DNA of 12,883 nucleotides from an uncultured Oscillospiraceae bacterium (GTDB taxonomy: Bacteria > Bacillota > Clostridia > Oscillospirales > Oscillospiraceae): positions 1 to 12,883 of the forward strand of contig CAKTVW010000048.1 in assembly GCA_934630495.1 (NCBI GenBank). Reading direction: 5' to 3'. The stretch's first letter is position 1; every line of letters begins with the position of its first letter. This document shows, piece by piece, positions 12,101 to 12,883 of this stretch. Under the pieces are notes generated by a model. That model was not told where the DNA came from and made no database searches. It worked only from the letters and a program-made list of their open reading frames with translations. A program made the translations under genes and the position numbers.

Positions 12101-12883
12101 CTCAGCGCAAAGGACGGCAGCGGCAACCTCTATTGCAGCGCCGTAAAGAGAGCTGCTCTCTCCGCAACAAACAGCACCGCATGGACGTTTACTTACAGCG
12201 GCAGTGTCTGGACGATCTCCAATGACGAAGTCGGTCAGCTCAGCTATAACGCAAATAACGGAAGCGGCGGTTGGCGTCCCTACTCCGGCGGCTTCGGCTC
12301 GGACATGAGCTTCCGTCTCTACAAGGCCAGTGCTGGCGGTACGACTACCTATTATACGACCGCTCCTTCGACCGGCAGCGAGCCGACGCATACCGCCGCT
12401 CACTTTGGTGGCCAGGCAGCGACCTGCACCTCTGAGGGTGTTTGCGCTTACTGGTACTGCGCAGAGTGCCTGAACGATACCACCGGTGAGCACTACGGCA
12501 AGGCCTACAGCGACGAAGCAATGACCACTGTTATTGAGAACACGGTCCTTGCAGCCCTTGGCCATGACTTCACCGTTGCTCCCGAAACCACCGACGCCGA
12601 CCATTACCTTGCCCCGACCTGCACCGATTCCGGTCTTGTTTATAACAAGTGCTCTCGCTGCGACACTTGGGACACTGTCGGCACCGAGCTTCCTGCCCTT
12701 GGCCACGAGTACAAGTACAATGTCGTTGCACCGACTTGCACGGAAGATGGCTACACCGAGGTCAGCTGCGCACGCTGCGACTACAGCGACATGACCGACA
12801 TCAAGGAAGCTCTCGGCCACAGCGACTATCAGTACACGGACAACGGCGACGGAACCCATAAGGTCACCTGCGGCGTCTGCTCC
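9152..12883 (+). CDS. Secreted caspase-fold peptidase-like protein with InlB and CxxC repeats (partial)
   Basis: The frame is open from 9152 to the window edge (1244 codons, no stop), so the C-terminus is missing. Residues 1-28 are a Sec signal peptide (MKQFPKRF, a hydrophobic core, then AFA|EG). Residues 29-145 resemble a propeptide. Residues 146-400 look like a clan CD (caspase/gingipain-type) cysteine peptidase domain: VVIFDSHG with His207 and ILWMAICLG with Cys303. Then come a divergent InlB-type repeat (425-495), an InlB B-like repeat (496-570), a beta-rich domain starting WTLVTD (579-723) and a cysteine-rich segment (736-837). The set recurs as an InlB-like repeat (838-914), a FTLFTD domain (924-1060) and a cysteine-rich segment (1080-1244). 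The ATG has AAGGAG 8 nt upstream; an in-frame ATG at 9092 lacks one. Peptidase activity is inferred. A cell-wall anchor may lie beyond the window. Confidence 0.9.
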   Translation, partial: MKQFPKRFLALLLMIAMVFSLLPAIAFAEGGTETADLWAQIIAYENEHIRRTRSVDDTVSEADYAALSGQIAELVMASDDYKEGTCTYDGSNSMFFWENAEGEPQGYAPYLRAKIENGSNGVDPETVGETVTQSYAKKGGSPSGKNVYVIGPWYGSDSSFTDQYKAEGQSIAKATGGTYTLYSGSNATIANVAKAMEDGAVVIFDSHGVTDYDKQLSYTYPDYASSYVYDSVTGANTSYLTLTTGTGLTSADKARVTGTNGTYYHAWSFTSTDGDTVYCVDGTAIANHMTKNAPNSILWMAICLGMATTGISTPMHAKGVEVVYGYSQSVTFNGDYAYEEDFWTAMKNGDTVASAIAAMKSSNANWDPVYAKYSYYNTVAKARRYYVAFPVVVSSEDTHPGQRTSFSYGADTVQTVKSTWTLFSNYTVSAVSNNTAYGTVSVNGGTITCTPATGYYVASAAVTSGSGTCTVNGNIVSVDANSDCTVTVTFAAKESVTVSFNSGASTISGYSGDAVTLPAYSGTVPTGYTFAGWVEKEISAETTAKPTFYAAGSAYTPTSNVMLYALFTRVEGGSGTGEWTLVTDASSLSAGAQLLIASTKGFVAGDISNSVMGSVDATFSADKTTVTKPDDAVVLTLGGSSGAWTLANADGSLLGATAVKKLAWGSGTTTWSISISGSDATIQNTTSSRGRFLYNVGNPRFTTYTSTASSTMLLPQLYMLDGSAGTTYYGTNAVTCAHSNTTNVAAVAATCSTSGYTAGVYCNDCKQYISGHETIPATGNHTYDEYAQNDASTHLASCSVCGDIIEQAHEYSTSVSGDTTTYTCAKCGYSYSTTATRYTVTFSVPNGVAAVASLDSVDGAAITLPTAGEVSGYSFSGWVTSEINLESTSKPTILTGSYTPTANITLYALYSRTESTGSGSSDTFTLFTDSAIENGDYVIVSSTTGLAMSSAVDGNWIREGTTYSGDSITSPTASDVWTISGSVLSAKDGSGNLYCSAVKRAALSATNSTAWTFTYSGSVWTISNDEVGQLSYNANNGSGGWRPYSGGFGSDMSFRLYKASAGGTTTYYTTAPSTGSEPTHTAAHFGGQAATCTSEGVCAYWYCAECLNDTTGEHYGKAYSDEAMTTVIENTVLAALGHDFTVAPETTDADHYLAPTCTDSGLVYNKCSRCDTWDTVGTELPALGHEYKYNVVAPTCTEDGYTEVSCARCDYSDMTDIKEALGHSDYQYTDNGDGTHKVTCGVCS

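Noticed and set aside
10913..12859. Open frame of 648 codons on the minus strand inside the secreted protein gene
   Set aside because: It lies entirely opposite a plus-strand frame with signal peptide, recognisable repeats and a ribosome site. Its product is Gly/Ala/Val/Arg-rich without known motifs, as expected of an antisense shadow in GC-rich, repeat-encoding DNA.

Overview
The window looks like chromosomal DNA of an endospore-forming Clostridia bacterium, most likely an Oscillospiraceae-type gut Firmicute. The support is a complete spoIIA operon (spoIIAA-spoIIAB-sigF) with a Spo0A-box-like site, zinc-type ribosomal protein L32 next to a YceD/DUF177 gene, a YloU/YloV-type (Asp23-FakA) pair, consensus sigma-A promoters, strong AGGAGG ribosome sites, and moderately high GC content. 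The genus cannot be fixed from the sequence alone.

Layout. Positions 1-130 hold a dense cluster of short inverted repeats with no gene. On the minus strand, yceD (475-978) and rpmF (254-442) form a short operon with a textbook TTGACA-17-TATAAT promoter and an intrinsic terminator. A RluA-family pseudouridine synthase (1175-2158, +) diverges from it and converges on an ICMT/PEMT-like membrane methyltransferase (2216-2830, -); a shared hairpin lies between the two. A single tRNA-Thr(CGT) (2967-3041, -) has its own perfect promoter and terminator. The spoIIA operon (3191-4649, -) follows, with each gene overlapping the next by 4 nt. Divergent from it, on the plus strand, is a tightly spaced group: gpmI (phosphoglycerate mutase), an Asp23-family gene and fakA (fatty acid kinase), ending at 8475.

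Positions 8476-9151 are non-coding apart from a doubtful gene remnant. They hold a 12-bp tandem duplication, two strong hairpins (the second a clear terminator), a promoter with an extended -10, and a leader of about 195 nt. From 9152 to the window edge runs one uninterrupted plus-strand reading frame of 1244 codons. It encodes a large Sec-secreted modular protein: signal peptide, a caspase-fold (clan CD) cysteine-peptidase-like domain with a His207/Cys303 candidate dyad, then InlB-type repeats, a duplicated beta-rich module, and Cys-x2-Cys repeat segments that continue off the window.

Functionally the left two thirds are housekeeping and developmental: translation and RNA modification (L32, YceD, RluA, tRNA), commitment of the forespore (SpoIIAA/AB/sigma-F), glycolysis, and phospholipid precursor supply. 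The secreted repeat protein is the accessory element and the least described part of the window.
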